Assembly (NCBI RefSeq): GCF_938045405.1 | Contig: NZ_CALIMW010000006.1 | Span: 1-13,756 of the forward strand | DNA from: an uncultured Campylobacter sp. | GTDB lineage: Bacteria > Campylobacterota > Campylobacteria > Campylobacterales > Campylobacteraceae | DNA: 13,756 bases | Direction of reading: 5' to 3' | Part shown: positions 12,779 to 13,756 of the stretch, in pieces | Position numbering within the stretch: the stretch's first letter is position 1 | Layout: every line of letters starts with the position of its first letter | Notes under the pieces: model-generated | Seen by the model: only the letters and a program-made list of their open reading frames with translations | Told to the model about the DNA's origin: nothing | Databases searched by the model: none | Made by a program: the position numbers and the translations under genes

Positions 12779-13756
12779 TTAATGATCGCCGTCCTGCGCG
12801 CAGTGTAATCGTTTAAAATCGCCGCTCGCCTTCGATTTGCAAGCGATGCGCTGTGCAGCGTCTAAATTTAAGTATTCAAATTTTATCGCACTTTTGCGCG
12901 CGAGCATTAAAATCTTTTGTGGCCTTTTAAATTTGCCGCTTTGCGCCGCCGTGCTCTTCGCGGGCGTGAAAAGCCCTCGCATATCGACGCCTCCTGGCTG
13001 CAGCAGCTTTATTTTTCTATCGATGCCGCCTGCATAGCCCGTGAGGTTGCCGTGCGCGCCTATGACGCGGTGGCAGGGGATGATGATCGAGATTTCGTTG
13101 TGTCCCACGGCGCCGCCCACGGCTTGCGCGGACATCTTCGCTAGCCCGCGTGCCGCGGCGATTTCGCGTGCGACCTGCCCGTAGGTCGTGGTTTTGCCGT
13201 ATGGAATTTTAAGCAAAATTTCCCACACGGCGCGCCTAAACGCCGAGCCCGCGGGATTTAGAGCAGGCGTAAAACCGGGCTCGCGTCCGCTAAAGTACAG
13301 ATCGAGCCAGCGCTTGGTTTGATCGAAAACGGCCAGGTTTCCCTCATCGAAGTCCGCGCTTTGCTCGTTCGCGCAGAATTTTTTGCTCCCGCCTTGCACC
13401 GAAAGATCGGTCACGCGAGGTTTTTCGCCCGTGTCTTTAAGTGTAAAATCGCGCGCACAGAATTTTTCGCTCTCTATAAGTGTGTGCGCGCAGAATTTTC
13501 CGTCCACGCTGCTCGTAACTTCTGCGAAATCGCGCGTGTTATACTTTTCATCTGCGCCGCTTGTCGCTTCTACTGCAAAATCGCTCTTTGCGCTCTTTTC
13601 CTGTGCCATAATATCGCGCTGTGTTTCGCTCGCGGCGCGCTGCTCTTTTGCGAGCAGATCGGCGCCGCCCTGCTTTTTATCCGCGCTGCCCGTAGTTAGG
13701 GCATGCGCGTAGTATTTCTCACCCTCGAACCACAGCCCGCAAAGCCCCGCCCCATC
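12779..13756 (-). CDS. ogt: O6-methylguanine-DNA methyltransferase with repeat insertion (5' end off window)
   Basis: Ogt moves alkyl groups from O6 of guanine in DNA to its own cysteine in a suicide reaction. The frame stays open to the right edge, where it reads DGAGLCGLWFEGEKYYA, the family's N-terminal domain, so the ATG at 13607-13609 is internal. The C-terminal core is intact: FRRAVWEILLKIPYGKTTTY, then GQVAREIAAARG, KMSAQAVGGAVGHNEISI and IIPCHRVIGAHG, with the acceptor Cys at visible residue 228, then GYAGGIDRKIKLL. Between the two domains, where homologues have a short linker, lie about 120 residues of degenerate repeats with KFCA boxes (visible residues ~87-129). After MRGLFTPAKS an extra Lys-rich tail of ~55 residues follows the usual end. 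325 residues are visible, against roughly 160-185 in typical Ogt. Confidence 0.9.
   Translation of the reverse strand, partial: DGAGLCGLWFEGEKYYAHALTTGSADKKQGGADLLAKEQRAASETQRDIMAQEKSAKSDFAVEATSGADEKYNTRDFAEVTSSVDGKFCAHTLIESEKFCARDFTLKDTGEKPRVTDLSVQGGSKKFCANEQSADFDEGNLAVFDQTKRWLDLYFSGREPGFTPALNPAGSAFRRAVWEILLKIPYGKTTTYGQVAREIAAARGLAKMSAQAVGGAVGHNEISIIIPCHRVIGAHGNLTGYAGGIDRKIKLLQPGGVDMRGLFTPAKSTAAQSGKFKRPQKILMLARKSAIKFEYLNLDAAQRIACKSKASGDFKRLHCAQDGDH
13360..13580 (-). repeat. Degenerate in-frame repeats inside ogt
   Basis: The word GCGCAGAATTTT (or GCGCACAGAATTTTT) recurs at 13371-13384, 13453-13467 and 13488-13499, with looser copies near 13536 and 13706. On the coding strand each encodes a version of Glu-Lys-Phe-Cys-Ala: SKKFCANEQ, SEKFCARDF, DGKFCAHTL, DEKYNTRDF and, outside the block, GEKYYAHAL. 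Adjacent segments also match, for example DFAVEATSGADEKY and DFAEVTSSVDGKF. This looks like repeated duplication of a segment of 11 to about 25 codons followed by divergence. Confidence 0.7.

Noticed and set aside
13607..13609. ATG as the start of ogt
   Set aside because: The same frame continues upstream into a conserved N-terminal motif (LCGLWFEG), so the true start lies beyond the window.
13319..13712. Two + strand frames of more than 100 codons opposite ogt, with recurring Arg-Ala-Glu-Phe-Phe patterns
   Set aside because: They mirror the KFCA repeats of ogt on the other strand and have no ribosome site. The ogt frame joins known motifs on both sides.
1..13756. Frequent AAATTT / TTTTAAAATTT words as a repeat family
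   Set aside because: They occur in nearly every spacer and many genes without a fixed unit or spacing, so this is a genome-wide word bias, not an element.

Overview
The window looks like chromosomal DNA from a Campylobacter of the higher-GC oral group (the gracilis / rectus / showae type). The ribosomal and elongation-factor proteins are of campylobacterial type. Promoters show a clear TATAAT -10 box and little or no -35 box. Intergenic DNA is saturated with AAATTT / TTTTAAAATTT words between fairly GC-rich genes. Genus is inferred with good confidence; species is a guess.

Layout. (1) 1-3968, conserved core on the + strand: the 3' end of rpoC with a hairpin at its stop, a small DoxX-family membrane protein, then the str operon rpsL-rpsG-fusA behind its own -10 box. 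(2) 3969-8060, redox and stress genes: tpx (thiol peroxidase), a minus-strand DUF4272 protein, a decayed glutathione peroxidase (start codon lost, two frameshifts) and a nitroreductase-family flavoprotein. (3) 8061-9153, about 1.1 kb without an intact gene. It contains a minus-strand pseudogene that can be rebuilt from three frame segments, plus several hairpins. (4) 9154-10755, minus strand: a peptidase E homologue with an unexpected Tat-type signal peptide, and an unknown four-helix membrane protein that is more AT-rich than its neighbours. (5) 10863-13756: a short alkyltransferase-like gene broken by one missing base in a G run; 0.7 kb of debris; an hchA (Hsp31 / glyoxalase III) gene broken by one extra T in a T run; and, convergent to it, an O6-methylguanine-DNA methyltransferase (ogt) that runs off the right edge and carries a large repetitive insertion.

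How the genes fit together. Apart from the translation genes, most recognisable products deal with reactive molecules: peroxides (tpx, the dead gpx), nitro compounds or quinones (nitroreductase), glyoxals (hchA) and alkylated guanine (ogt, the short alkyltransferase-like gene). They do not form one operon; they sit on both strands with separate promoters. Four loci carry reading-frame lesions. Two are multiply damaged and are surely pseudogenes (gpx, 8424-8837). Two carry a single-base change in a homopolymer (alkyltransferase-like, hchA), where sequencing error, phase variation, recoding and recent inactivation cannot be told apart from this sequence alone.

No tRNA, rRNA, CRISPR array, insertion sequence or phage gene was seen. 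I found no clearly new multi-gene system. The most unusual items are the repeat-expanded Ogt, the Tat-targeted peptidase E, the prfB-like frameshift context in hchA and the possibly leaderless alkyltransferase-like gene.
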